This document shows positions 10,601-21,559 of a DNA stretch of 64,000 nucleotides, piece after piece. Each line of letters begins with the position of its first letter. Position 1 is the stretch's first letter. This stretch comes from Spirometra erinaceieuropaei (lineage: Eukaryota > Platyhelminthes > Cestoda > Diphyllobothriidea > Diphyllobothriidae): contig CACRXP010000068.1 of the NCBI GenBank assembly GCA_902702965.1, forward strand, positions 1,217,858 through 1,281,857, read 5' to 3'. A program made the position numbers and the translations under genes. Below the pieces are notes generated by a model. It was not told the DNA's origin. It was given only the letters and a program-made list of their open reading frames with translations, and ran no database searches.

Positions 10601-12212
10601 TATGGCCCTGACTCTTCCCTCTAAGACTCCACTGTTTTGCGTATTACCTTTTCTATTTTGCTGGAATAGGATAGTCCCATTTTAAGGTGCACCCTTTGCA
10701 CCCTGCCGACTGCCTCTGGTGTCAATTTTTTGGTGTGCAAACGGTCATTTGCAACGGTGAAGCAAGTTGCTAATCAGATTTCCGACGATGTTGCCCAGTC
10801 CTTCACCTTATGCTTGCAGTTGGCAGAGCTGTGCCTATGGCTCGGTTTATTTAGGGAAGTTTTTCGTCTCTATTGCGTACGGTTTCAATTCGACCAGAAC
10901 GGAGCAATTAAATTTTGATCCGAAGTCTGGTGCTTGCTTTGCACTCCTCTTCTAATTAGCCTTCTCCATTCCATCGCAGTTTTTGGTCTGAGTTTATTTT
11001 TAGGTGGCGACTAACGAAATAGCTAGCTTTGAGGCAAGGCCGGGATACTGGCCCGTATGATTCAAAAAAGGCTACTGAAAAATATTTAGCAGCCACTCGA
11101 GGACCGTTAATTTTTGTAGCCAGTATGCACAGGCGAAGTGACTGTGAACAAGTTTTTCGAGAACAATCTAAAATATCACTGGAAATGAGGCACTCCGATT
11201 ATCTCAAAAGAGAAATATTCTGAACGTATATCAAGATTCTTAAAAATTTTAAAGTTAGGCTGCGTAGTTATGATGGGCTCATTTTGACTTTTTAGCAATT
11301 CTGGAAGAGAATACTTGTATTCAAGTTAATCTAGGGTTTCTCATTAGCTGCGTAGCCACCGTGCCAAGAAAACTGCGCAATTCATCTCGATCTGAATCTC
11401 TTACTTAATGTATCAGCACTAAACAGGAGAAGAAATCCCGTCAATTTTCGGGCGTACTCACAAGAGTATGCTTAATCTAAATGGCAGTAGGCGGCATAGG
11501 CTACACGTATTTAATTCCTTAAACCTGACACGCTTAAGCCGAATCATAGTTACCTATAAAACAATCATACGCAAAGAGGTCAAAGCGTTTTGTATTTATA
11601 CAAAAGGTAGTGAGATTTCCGATGCAGTCGCTTGATGGACCTTTGGTTTGTTATAGGACTTCTTACACTTCTTTAAAACTCATCCAACCCCTTGTGCTTG
11701 TCATTCTCTTAAAAAGTCTCCTGCAATATAAAATTTGACATCAAACGCATCTTGCATGAATACACAGTTGGTCGCGATTAAGTTTAGGATGGTGGTCTGC
11801 GTTTTTCGATAACATTCACAGCAGAGACAACACTGGGATAGAAAAAATACGAAACTAGCTAGTAAACCTTATTAAGGACGTTTATGAGCAGGGGATATAT
11901 GAGAGAGGGGGAGACCAGATCGTCGAATATGTTCTTCCGCCTGACGTCTCGGGCTGCAGAGTCTGTAGTATGTAGTCGTTACGTGGCTGTGCACCTGCTA
12001 AATTTAGCAGCCTGTGCCAGCAAGTTTTATTGGTTCAGCATGCATCATTCGACTCCTTTAGTTGGAGTATCCTGTTACCTTATGCCTTATACTGCATCTG
12101 GCGATACATAGCCTAAAAATATATAGCATCGGGTAATCGCAGACGTTTCAAATGACGAGTAATGCGTGCTCCCTTCTCTACCTCCAAGGGAACTTACAAA
12201 TATCTTGATAAT
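10601..12212. other. No gene recognised
   Basis: AT-rich sequence with frames of 60-75 codons. Two of them (10730-10918 and 10767-10955) overlap in different phases. No domain, RNA gene or shared repeat is visible. Confidence 0.4.
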
Positions 12213-12227
12213 AATTGAAAAGTCAAA

Positions 12228-12267
12228 TTGGCGAACACGTGTTTTCAGTAACTCTTCATCAGGCCAA
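12228..12267 (-). ncRNA. Minimal hammerhead ribozyme motif in PLE tail (left arm)
   Basis: Read on the minus strand from 12267: TTGGC (stem I, 5' side), CTGATGA core at 12262-12256, a very short stem II (AG...CT around a 5-base loop), GAAA at 12246-12243. Then comes a self-complementary stem III (AACACGTGTT, 12243-12234, A15.1 pairing with U16.1), C17 at 12233 as predicted cleavage site, and GCCAA at 12232-12228, which pairs exactly with TTGGC. All core positions (CUGANGA, GAAA, UH) are present. Stem II is only two pairs and stem III has no loop, which would favour a dimeric form, as described for hammerheads in PLEs. Activity is predicted, not shown. Confidence 0.75.
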
Positions 12268-12909
12268 AACGGTTACAATGAAGTTTAAGTTATGCGAATT
12301 ACATGACTTATAAATGATTCGGGGACAATTAACATCGATCGTTCCCACGCCACTCGCATGACGAGGCGTGCGATGGCGCGGTCGGCGTGTCGTGGTCATT
12401 GGGTTCAGGTGGCGAGGAAGAGGGGGGCATAGGCTGTGAGTACGTCGTGTACCTTGTGCACCCACCCTGGCATCAGGAGGTTGGGGCGACGTTGGGGTAG
12501 GCGTCGGCCACGGAAGACAGAGCGCCTGTGTCAGAGTCTTCTGACAGCATAGCACTGGATTGGCTAGCCGTATAGCCACTGCCTCAGCTGTAGCTAGCAC
12601 CCGTTGGCGTAGGCCTTTGGCGAAGCCTGCTGGTGTCCGGTAAACAATCTGAAAGGCTTCTTTGGCATCGACTCGGTGATTCGTATCGACAAGATGTGCG
12701 AGAATAGAACTCGAGATCGATTTCTTCTCACCCTTGCCTAGCCAGGCCGGTATGTGTTCACGTACTCTCTTTTCCAAGCGCCTCATTGTACGGCCGATGT
12801 ATCCCGCTCCACAGGAGCAAGTGAATGAATAAATACACATTGATGTGGCCTGCAACGGAAGTCGGTCTTTACCTCCCAAGCGTAGGAGGGGAGAGTTAGT
12901 GAAACACAC
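12259..12909 (-). pseudogene. PLE GIY-YIG endonuclease domain (5'-truncated open frame)
   Basis: This 216-codon frame has the PLE C-terminal nuclease signature. Residues 25-39 read CIYSFTCSCGAGYIG (the Y..F.C.CG..YIG core), followed by RT at 40-41 with the usual catalytic Arg, R48 and the REHIP string at 50-54. Then come a HLVDTNHRVDA string, FQIVYR and an EAVAIRL string with a likely metal-binding Glu. In PLEs this domain follows the reverse transcriptase and nicks the target; here the reverse transcriptase is missing, so it cannot be an autonomous element. The last 80 or so residues are proline- and threonine-rich and lie in the repeated tail. The frame is intact across the nuclease core, which suggests a fairly recent insertion. 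Confidence 0.85.
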
Positions 12910-12933
12910 ACGTAAGTTCGCCGCGGGGAAAGC

Positions 12934-13310
12934 GCTGAGGCAGTGGCTATACGGCTAGCCAATCCAGTGCTATGCTGTCAGAAGACTCTGACACAGGCGC
13001 TCTGTCTTCCGTGGACGACGCCTACCCCAACGTCGCCCCAACCTCCTGATGCCAGGGTGGGTGCACAAGGTACACGACGTACTCACAGCCTATGCCCCCC
13101 CTCTTCCTCGCCACCTGAACCCAATGACCACGACATGCCGGCCGCGCCATAGCACGCCTCGTCATGCGAGTGGCGTGGGAACGATCGATGTTAATTGTCC
13201 CCGAATCATTTATAAGTCATGTAATTCGCATAACTTAAACTTCATTGTAACCGTTTTGGCCTGATGAAGAGTTACTGAAAACAGGTGTTCGCCAATTTGA
13301 CTTTTCAATT
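12934..13310 (+). repeat. Right arm of the PLE inverted repeat (broken reading frame)
   Basis: Nearly identical to the reverse complement of 12213-12588. One extra C in a C-run near 13096-13103 shifts the frame relative to the left arm, so the protein tail is split over two plus frames (12943-13152 and 13049-13264). The high identity indicates that both arms arose together or very recently. Confidence 0.9.
13256..13295 (+). ncRNA. Minimal hammerhead ribozyme motif in PLE tail (right arm)
   Basis: This is the inverted copy of the motif in the left arm. TTGGC (13256-13260) is followed by CTGATGA (13261-13267), the short stem II, GAAA (13277-13280), stem III ACA/TGT with a GG turn, and TC at 13289-13290. 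GCCAA (13291-13295) then pairs with TTGGC. The one difference from the left arm is CG to GG at the centre of stem III, so core and stem I are unchanged. The predicted cut is after 13290. Confidence 0.75.
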
Positions 13311-14783
13311 GTAACATGGGAATATTCGCTGAATTTGATAATAATTATTGCAAGTGAGTCACTTATGTTGCCGCGGAAATCACAGTTCTATACACCGCCT
13401 AAAGGAATTCGAATAAACGACTTCCACTCTATTAGAAAGGACGCGCCTCCTTTCTTAGTCGGACTTCTATCTCAATGCAAACTAAGTGAGCACTAGGTGC
13501 GTAAAACTTACTGTGAGCGAGGAAGAAAATGGAAGGTATTTGGCCATTGAGAATTAGAGTATGGAAATCCTGTATTCAGTTAAAATGTAAATATACTGGT
13601 AAGGCGGAAGCTTCGTTAAACAACACACTATTTGGTCTTCTTCTAGAGCCAATGATTATGAAGAGTACCGCGATGTCACTTTTCCAATAACAACAGGTAA
13701 ATCACCTCCCAGCAGCTTTCAGAAAATTCGAAAAAGAATCTGGTAACAACAACATATTCGTAAGCTCTAAATGGCCATGATCACGGGCGAAACTTATAAT
13801 TAAAGTCGACCGTCACGAGCGACGATGCCCACCACGTGCTTCGTAGCAGGGTGGGCGCAAGGACGGCGACTTGTTCGTGAATCAGTCCATAACGAAGCAT
13901 ACTTTCGTAACATCTACCGCGTCCCCTCCTCCCTCACCCACCTGGAGTCGGTGTAAAGACAGAGTCGAGGAGGCCAGAGGCGGGACTTAACACACTGGTT
14001 GTCAAAGCTAATCTCTCCCTCTACGCGAGCCACACACACGCCAGGCTCGAGCATGACGAACCAGGCCTTCAGCAAAACAGGAAAGCCGACTGCCCGGATT
14101 CCAGCGGAGCGGGAGTGCCGCAGAGGTCACGGGCAGGGGAACTGCCGAGGATGGCTCGAGGGTCGAGTTATCTCGTTGGTTGGTAATCTCTCATGCCACG
14201 AGTTCTATCGCGTCGTGATTGATCCATGCAAGCCAAATTGATTATAGGGATGAATACGCTGGTGCGTGGGGATCGATTCCTCACCACCAATCTTAATCTC
14301 TCATCCTCCGTCCATACAACAGTCGGGTATCTGGGCCTATCACCCATTAGACTTTTAGGTTGGGCAAAGTGGTTAACGGAAGTAGAACAGCCCAGCCACT
14401 TGTGGCACACAATCTGGTCATCATCCACTATCAGAATACATCAAAGAACACACTTTCCACCTACATCAGATCCGCATGTTCTGGCATGTGGCGTTGTACC
14501 GACTACACCGGCGACGACGAAGTGCATCACATGCTCTCGACTTGCTACTAACATGGGATCGGACTTTCGATTGTTATGACTCGTCAAAGAGGCATGGTTG
14601 CCACAAGGCGCGGCGCATTAGGTGGGCGTTTCATGTGTGACCTAGGGATGTGTATGGACGGGAAGAACAGGGTGTGATGATGGGTTCTAGAATGAATTTT
14701 TACCGAAGCTTTGCGTGGTGACGTGTATAGATGAATAACCACACGCGATGACCGAATGTCCTTGGAGAGCGCGCGCAGGTGCG
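13311..14783. other. No gene recognised; possible left part of the zinc-finger relic
   Basis: Frames of 80-117 codons on both strands (13999-14241, 14226-14579, 14168-14428, 14584-14895) overlap in conflicting phases. From about 13800 GC content rises (GTGGGCGCAAGGACGGCGAC). The frame 14360-14551 has a CTDYTG...HHM...C spacing that resembles a decayed finger, but I would not call it alone. Confidence 0.35.
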
Positions 14784-15130
14784 TCAGGTGTACATTGGTG
14801 AGCCTGGCGCTAGGTTGCCAGACGCAGTGCAATAGGGTCGCAAGTGACCTACCGGGCCGATGCGCCACGTGAGTGTGCGGTGACAGTAAGGACAAGATAA
14901 GCCTGCAGTTGCTGGTCTGGTGGTGGCGGCATTGACCCTGGTGATAGACTTGGCAGTCCTGGTGACGACGGCGGCGGAAGAGTCCTCAGATGAGGGTGAG
15001 AGGTTTGCTGTGCTGACACTGCGATGAATTCGGCGGTCATGGATAGGCATATGGCCAATTAAATCCACACAGTGGCTGAATGGCCTGAAGCGCTGAAAGC
15101 AGATGAGACGTGTGTGGCAGGTGTATGTCG
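14784..15130 (-). pseudogene. Degraded C2H2 zinc-finger string, tapeworm retroelement-tail type
   Basis: On the minus strand, going from 15130 down, there is a decayed finger with CHTRLICFQRF and then HCVDLIGHMPIHD. Next come a Ser/Thr/Ala/Pro-rich linker and a second finger CPYCHRTLTWRIGPVGHLRP ending in YC instead of H, then a SGNLAPGSPMYT linker. The pattern of CPHC.RTF..RIGLVGHLRIHRTE..EPVPGAPTYT repeats is one I recall from many predicted tapeworm proteins associated with reverse-transcriptase genes. The phase changes near the first finger, and one finger lost its last His, so this is a relic. No reverse transcriptase is visible next to it. Confidence 0.65.
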
Positions 15131-16159
15131 GGGCTACATGTACTGTTTCGCCGATCTCAGTACGATAGATTCGTAAGTTGAGGTCTGAACGGTTTAACAG
15201 TCAGAAAAGTGTCTAACCCACGACTTATGGCCTAACCACACCACAATATATTTTTGGGGGTGTCCTCAGAAGTACCCTATGCAAAAGTAGGTCTATCTCA
15301 GACTGCTTCGGTCAGTGTCATGAAAATTGACTAAAAGAAAACCCTCCCGCTATTGCTAAGCTCACCTCCAAAACCCCTTACACCCTAAAGTGGACTCCGT
15401 CGCCAAGGCACTATCCACTTCTGCACACCCAACTCTATAGGTACTTGACAAAATTGTATTTAAGTCGCCTCCGCAGTTCTCATTACAGCATGCACCACTT
15501 AAGATCCGCGTTGATGGTGTCCTTAATTTTAGAAGCGGAGGCAGGTGAGTGACATCGAGCTGGGGGTGCGGTTTCGTAGTGATTCGATGTTTCGAAAACA
15601 GAAATGGGAGGATGCACTGCATCCAAGCTATTTCTACTGTTCGTGCACTCGCGTTGGCAACTCAGTACTGTCGCTTCTTAACCACAACTTGAGCCTCAAC
15701 ACGGCCACGGTTGGTGATTGAGGTGTCTTAAATATTAAGATGGCTTGATTTAATTGCTTATGTACCTGTTCATAAGGGCTGAAGTAGACCATTAACTTGA
15801 GTTTCCTTGCGTTTTTCGATCTCAAAGAACCAAGCAGTCCCCAACGGGACAATGAGCGTCTTGCCTCAGTGTCGCATAAGCCAACTGTGCCGATTTGCAT
15901 CAAACTCTGCCATTTCCGGTAGATTCACATTCACCCACGTTTATATCCTGCGTGTCAGAATCTCCGCATGTTTGGCAATTTTCTTAGTGGACGGCTGTCC
16001 TCGTTCTTACGTGTCCTGCTCAAACCATTGACAGAGCTTCAGGCACTAGCAGACAGTATGGTTAAATTGCATCCACCGGTCCTGTTACGGACATACTCGT
16101 CCTGTTTCACCTTGAGACTCAATCTAGAGTCCTCAAAAGCAGTCTCATACGCCGAAGGG
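15131..16159. other. No gene recognised; one cysteine-bearing minus frame
   Basis: The minus frame 15362-15622 (86 codons) has a compact string GACCNENCGGDLNTI that looks protein-like, but I do not recognise a family. Frames at 15634-15903 minus and 15807-16031 plus overlap. There is no shared repeat here. Low confidence that anything is coding. Confidence 0.3.
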
Positions 16160-16545
16160 AGCGTCGACAAAGACAGAAGAGACGGAAATGGCCGTTTCTG
16201 ACTTCTTAGCCGTTGTCAGCCAGCCACCCTCAACACCAGCCTTTCCCTTGAGAATATATGAATTGTTGCTATGTGACTGCTGTTGTGGACTCTAAACTGG
16301 GGTCCAAGGCGAAACGGCACGGGGATGTCGGTAAACCCATCAGTGAACTCATTCCCAAAATGGCTAATATTGCAGATCACAACTGACAGGCCAGTGCGGT
16401 CGTAGCTCACTGGTGGAGCGTTCGACTTGGTGACCATATATTCCAGATCCGAGCCCCAGGGACTCGAAAGACCTGGGATCGGACACGGCTGGCTAAGAAG
16501 CCAGAAATAACCATCTCAGTCAGCTTTGTATCTGTTATTAAGACA
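16160..16545. mobile_element. SINE family A, diverged inverted fragments
   Basis: A minus fragment at about 16165-16230 (GACGGAAATGGCCGTTTCTG, then TTAGCCGTTGTCAGCC) is followed by a plus copy at 16387-16545. The plus copy has an A-box-like CGTAGCTCACTGG, a B-box-like AGATCCGAGCCCC, ACACGGCTGGCTAAGAAGCC and AGAAATAACCATCTCAGTC. Both are old copies; the hammerhead-like core is deleted in the plus copy. Confidence 0.6.
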
Positions 16546-17002
16546 TCGTGATCAGTGGGTGTTCGTCACTGTATCATAGTCTATGAAGACAATAGGCTCG
16601 GGCTACCAAGTAAGGCATAATAATTCGTCCCACGTCTCGAAAGCAGGACGGATCGATGAATTCCGTGCGAGAGAGCCCTTTTTCCGTATGCCTTATCAAA
16701 GGATCGAATTAATAAAACTGTAATCGCTGAGATGTTGGCGCTAATTTAATCATGATTTGTCTTCTTCAGTTGCATACGTCTTCAACTTCGTCTATCAGTT
16801 TGCCCTATTAAACCTCCACGAACGTCGATCTGTCTGAATCGGAAGAATGTCTAAAATCCTCCATTTTTAAAGAGTGTAATAATGCTTGCATATTATTAAA
16901 CCAAAGCAATGTTTCCCTTGCTCTTAAGAAGCCATGACTTCACGTTGTGGATTTGCTCTAAAAAAAGTTAGTCCAACCGAAATTAGCCCAATGAAGTGAC
17001 TT

Positions 17003-17390
17003 ACGGGCTCTCTATCGAGCCCAACCAACAGCCGCACAGCGGGGCATGATATAGGCAGTATGTTATTACCGACAAAGACAAGGGAGACTGGAATGGCCAC
17101 TTCTGGCACATTAGCCGTCGTCGGCCAGTCCTACGCAACCCTGAAGTGTGGAACACCCAAGGCTCGAACTCGCGACCTGTTGGTTAGAAGTCCAAGCCTC
17201 TAACCACTGGGTCAAGAGCCCGTTGTCCTGTCGGTTTCGATCGGGAATATACAATGGCAGGGGGAGCTCACCGATCGTTCTTACGGAACTCACTCGTTCC
17301 GTTGTGCCTTACGGGCTCTCTCTCGAGCCTAACCAGCAGCTGCACAGCGGCGCATGATATAGGCAGTATGTTATTACCGACAAAGTGACT
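17003..17390 (-). mobile_element. SINE family A, minus strand, about 1.3 tandem units
   Basis: The segment 17003-17083 (GGGCTCTCTATCGAGCCCAACC through TATTACCGACAAAG) recurs at 17307-17385, about 301-304 bp away in the same orientation. Between them is one complete unit with the tRNA-like head, read on the minus strand (CGCGAGTTCGAGCC B box near 17163-17176). This is a head-to-tail partial dimer. The hammerhead-like block at 17086-17130 keeps stem I (GACTGG with CCAGTC) but has U4 changed to C, so activity is unlikely. Confidence 0.85.
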
Positions 17391-17877
17391 TTCCACTATT
17401 TATATAATACCGGAAAGCCCACCGATCCTTCTGCACACGATGTGAGCAACATCACTTAGGCTGATGAAGGAAGAACGCCAAGGGTATATTTTATGGTCGG
17501 GGTTGCTTACTTCGGGGAGAAATTGTGCTAAAAGAAAATAACAGGCGATATTTATTTGTGTGTGCCAGAGAAAGAAATAAAAATACCTTGCGGTGACTGT
17601 TGTGTAAGGGTGGCCAAAATGCTTTAAGGAGCAAAAATACGGCAGTGTCTGCAAAGGGGCATTAAATTCCTTTATTGTTATTATTAAATGGTAATTGGTA
17701 ACAATGTGGAGAATCAAAGTTTGTGATACCACAAATGCTCAGCTCTTTCGCCCGTCACAAATGGTCCCCGGAGTAAGTAACTCCGGTCATAAACCATAAA
17801 CTTACCAGTAGACCGAAGTAAAACTTGTGCTAGTGCCTCAGGAATTTTCAGAAAACCAAAGCCTACCATTGCTTTAA
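17391..17877. other. No gene recognised
   Basis: One minus frame of 110 codons (17400-17732), hydrophobic and aromatic in parts but with no recognisable family. AT-rich. Confidence 0.35.
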
Positions 17878-18770
17878 ATGCGGCACTTCACAATTGTAGT
17901 TGCCCCCTCAAATGATGCAAATCAGGCCTCTGCGTCCAGTAAGTTGAGGTTGAAAGTGGAACCGGTAGATTCACTCGCTTTCTTAGACGCATTTCTAAGC
18001 AGAAGGTCTGACGGTGGCGTCCGAAGGGGTGTTTACGGGAAGAAAACCTGGTTTGCACAATATATGCACTTCGACAGTTTTGTACCTCTCCAACAAAAAG
18101 TCCGCTGTTTGGACCAAAAGACCAGAAAAACTTGCTTGGTGAACAAAATCTAGAAAGAATTTAGAAAGATCCAGAACCTGACAGATTTGTGGCAAGAAAT
18201 ATTATCGAGGGACCAGCAAAGCCCATCACACTAAATACAGAAAAAAGCCCGTTTCTCAAAGTTCTCTTTCCAAAGGATCTGGCGAGTGAACTCATAAGAA
18301 GACGTCCATGTCAAGCTGTTCCAGTAACCTCCCCAGCAGCAACGGTTCGTGTATTATTCTTGACCAACCCTATCATACACGGAGAAGGCAAGAATGGGTT
18401 GCTATCTCACAGACGACCTCAATGTGCACTTATTCTTTCACTTGCTCCTGTGCAGCGGGTTATATTGGCTGTACGGGTCGGTGCCTGTCCAAAAGAATAC
18501 GAGAACACCTCCTGGACTGACTGAAAAAGGACGAAATTGGGAGCATAAGCAGCGCCATTTTCGCACGTGTTATTAATTCCGGACATCGTGTGGACCCCAA
18601 ACGAGGCTTTTTATGTGATTTATAAGGTCTCCTCGAGCTACTGTCCAGCTTATGTTAGCAACAACAGTGGCGACTATTTTCAGATTAAGTAAGCCGGCCT
18701 TTTGAGCATGACAGAACTTTGCACAAGCTTTGCGTTTACGTAGTCAACGTATGAACTTCTATGCGCCCTT
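17878..18770 (+). pseudogene. Decayed Penelope-like element: end of reverse transcriptase plus GIY-YIG domain
   Basis: The plus frame 17878-18153 has LAFLDAFLSRRSDGG, VYGKKTW and QYMHFDSFVPLQQK. These match the end of the PLE reverse transcriptase (FLDVLV.R..DG...VYRKPT...QYLHF.SFVP...K). After frame changes, 18308-18520 gives MCTYSFTCSCAAGYIGCT and KRIREHLLD, the GIY-YIG core. Later phases still show LATTVAT, RLSKPAF and QALRLR up to about 18760. The residue after YIG is Cys where an Arg is expected, and there are several frameshifts and stops, so the copy is dead. It lacks a visible hammerhead tail. Confidence 0.8.
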
Positions 18771-19175
18771 CCACTCTCTCTCTTCCTTGATATGACTCTC
18801 CCTAGGCCTTACTGCCTCTCAATACCCTTCCCCCCATATTTCCACGCTCTTCTTATGTGTTAAAATGAACCTTAATAGATGCATCTAATCACTGACACGC
18901 TTTACTTGTCACCCCTCCCATATAAAAATAAGGGCGAAAACACAGTTTCATGAGGCATGACTGGCTGGTCAATATAAACCCTGAACAGGAGACGATGCGC
19001 ACCCTTCCGCCGTTCAGTCTACCTCCGTTATTATTTACCCCGGGGCTTGTGGCTAGATATACGCTTATCGGTTCTTAATAGAAGGCCAGGAGATGTCGGA
19101 TATTGTCTGACAGAGAGGTCAGACAGCGCAGTCTGGACCTGTGAAACAGTTCCGTAGGAGAGCTTAGCACGGCAA
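18771..19175. other. No gene recognised
   Basis: Pyrimidine-rich AT sequence followed by the unassigned part of a minus frame (19031-19420). Nothing else is visible. Confidence 0.35.
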
Positions 19176-19293
19176 ATAGCTGTAGCAGATGCAACAAGTA
19201 CCTCCAAACCAAATGGGATGGAGGATATCAAGGCGAAACGGCAGGCAAGTAGGACTGAAATGTCCTGGACAACGCCAACAACGGTAAACCTGA
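19176..19293 (-). repeat. Repeat X, copy 3' of the tubulin relic
   Basis: On the minus strand the bases just after the tubulin match break off read GTTGTTGGCGTTGTCCAGG, GACATTTCAGTCCTACTTGC and CCATTTGGTTTGGAGG. These correspond to the sequence that lies just 5' of the tubulin match (20397-20545) and to the start of unit 2 (23435-23580). The same orientation is kept in all three copies. Identity falls off toward 19176. Confidence 0.7.
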
Positions 19294-20382
19294 CACTTTC
19301 GCCAAGTTGCCATTGGGTACTACAGTGGGCGGTTGGTAGTTGATGCCTACCTTGAGGCCGGTTAGACACCAGTTGAAAACTGGATGGTTCTTTTCCTTTT
19401 GACTGTGATGATGGACGCACTGACGTCCTTGGACGTTATATCGCCTACGTGGAGCATGTAGCAGGCCATATATTCTCCCTGTCGCGGATCACACTGGACC
19501 ACCTGATTGGCCGGCTCAAAGCAGGCATTCATGGGTTCGGAGATGGTCAGCTGTTCATGGGAGGCCGTTTCTGCCGACAGTGTGGGTGCATATGCTGAGA
19601 GGGGAAAGTGGATACGGGGATAGGACATGAGGTTAGTTTGAAATTCAATGAATGCGACACTGAGTGCGCCATCGAAGCATAGGGAGGCGGTGATGGAACC
19701 GACGATCTGAGCAATGAGCCAACTGAAATTTGTGTATGTCGATCGCTCGATGTCCAAATTACGGCGACATGCGTCGTAGATGGCCTTATTGTCGATCATG
19801 AAAGCACATCGACAGAGGATTGACTTGTAAGGCTCAACAACTGCGGCTGAGATTTGTGGTGCGGGATAGATTGCAAACTCGAGTTAGACTTCATTCCGTA
19901 GTTCACACTGAGACGTTTCATCATGAGGTGGGGTTAAACCGGAGCCTGGTCCTCCACCGGAGGGGTGAAAGATGATGAAATCTTGCATACCGGTGCGGTG
20001 GTCGGCCAGTTGTCGAATTCTGTCCCAAAACCAAGTCGAATATTTCATTGCCGACTGTGTAGTGACCACGGGCACAGTTGTTCGCGGCGTCCTTTTTCCC
20101 ACTGATGAGTTGTTCCGGATGGAACAGTTGTCGATATGTTCCAGCCCTGACTTCATCCACCACTGTTGGCTCAAGATCCATCAGCGCTGCTCTGGGGACG
20201 TGTTTGCCAGCACCGGTTTCGCTATAGAAGGTCTGAAAGGAGTCATCGCCACCTCTGGTCGTTTTGTCACTGGGCATTTATCCATCAGGTTGAATTCCAT
20301 GATCCACGCAGTAGAGTTCCCAGCAGACATTTCCAGTTTGTACACCAGCCTTACCGGCGTGTATACTGATGACTTCATGCAC
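19294..20382 (-). pseudogene. Alpha-tubulin pseudogene (codons about 1-371)
   Basis: The minus strand reads as alpha-tubulin from [16 protein letters not shown] through [24 protein letters not shown] and [20 protein letters not shown]. It continues through [12 protein letters not shown], the segment [31 protein letters not shown], and [18 protein letters not shown], ending at [15 protein letters not shown]. Defects: the first codon is GTG at 20382-20380, a TAA replaces codon 35 (20280-20278), and a one-base insertion lies at 20024-20026. A small deletion of about ten residues plus a phase change falls near 19830, and another phase change near 19370-19380. No introns interrupt it, so it is either a processed copy or a copy of one large exon. 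The match stops before the acidic C-terminal tail. Confidence 0.92.
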
Positions 20383-21559
20383 CTGGGGGTTTTGGGCACT
20401 TTCGGTTTCGTGGAGCGGCAACCAGGTTTAGGTGGAACAGGTGCCTCGAAACCAAATCGGATAGAGGAGGTCAAGGTAAAACGACAAGTATGCAAGACTG
20501 AAATGTCGGGGACAAAACCGACAACGTCCAAGCAGAAGCAATAAATTCCCACTGTCGGCGTTTGTCGTTCAGGGTTCTCCACAATTGCGGATTCGCTTCA
20601 ACACACAAAAACGACATCCACATCAACAGACCACTGACGAAATACTTCATACCTGTCCTACCTGTGACATCATCTCTCCATCGTGGCCTTTAACTGACCG
20701 AATACCTCCATGGCGACCACCAAGACAGAGCAGAACAGGGAGTATTGCAGACAGGGAGACAAATTGTTCAAATTTTATCCGTAATCGCAAATCATGAATC
20801 GGCCGGATCGAAAACTTGGGAATCCACTGTACGCTGGCCGGAGTACCACTGCCAGGAGCCCCGGCCATCATCAGTCACCTACGCTGACTATGCACGTTCA
20901 GCCGCCGCATGGGCCTTGCAGGTCACATGTGCGTATACGACAACGGCTGTTAAGATATTGCAGGCAATTTCTGCCTCTGTCGTTCCCACACATGCAGGCA
21001 CTGCAGAAGGGCCTTTCTGGTCACTTCTGCGTACACTAAAGCCACCTATAATTCATGCATCAGCCCTCCTGCGAAAATTTCCAACATCGGTAATGAGGGA
21101 CAAACTACCGTGTGTGCGTTTGCACGCAATTGCCGAGGGTCGTTAGACTGACGCCTGACTCCACGTTTAATCTCAATACCAGCTGACTAAGTAGGCACCG
21201 ACGAACCACTGGTGTGGAGGGAAGAGAGAGAGAGAGTTTGTCCTCGCGGAAACTCCATCCACTCCATTTTATAATAAATCTGAGTAAGGGCAGGTTATGC
21301 AATCCCATTGGGGAAACTGTGGTTAACTGTAACCCTAACAACAACCGCGGTCATGTCTGTAAAGAGTAATCCTAACCCCTAATCCGTAAGCAGTTAAAAT
21401 TTTGATGTTCGACTTTGTGATTTGTAAGACGCCTTGTTCTCAGCACGGTTAGGTCAAATTGCTAAGGCAACCTAGATGCACAGACTGAACTGGCTTATAG
21501 CTACCCGCCTTCCACAGTCGCCGCGGGGAAAGGAGAGAGAGACCGATCTTCGCGTGCGT

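Larger units (their letters stand above)
12213..13310 (-). mobile_element. Penelope-like element 3' end with inverted second copy of its tail
   Basis: The minus strand carries a PLE 3' part: a GIY-YIG nuclease frame (12259-12909) followed by a 3' untranslated end. Bases 12934-13310 are a reverse-orientation copy of 12213-12588, so both ends of the element are the same about 377-bp tail, facing away from each other. The reverse transcriptase part is absent: only about 345 unpaired bases lie between the arms, and they code for the nuclease. PLE copies are known to carry terminal repeats in direct or inverted orientation and to be 5' truncated, so this fits a partial insertion. Each tail ends with a hammerhead motif. 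Confidence 0.85.

Noticed and set aside
20181..20582. 133-codon minus frame as the start of a tubulin fusion protein
   Set aside because: The frame is out of phase with the tubulin reading and consists of repeat X plus tubulin sequence in the wrong frame.
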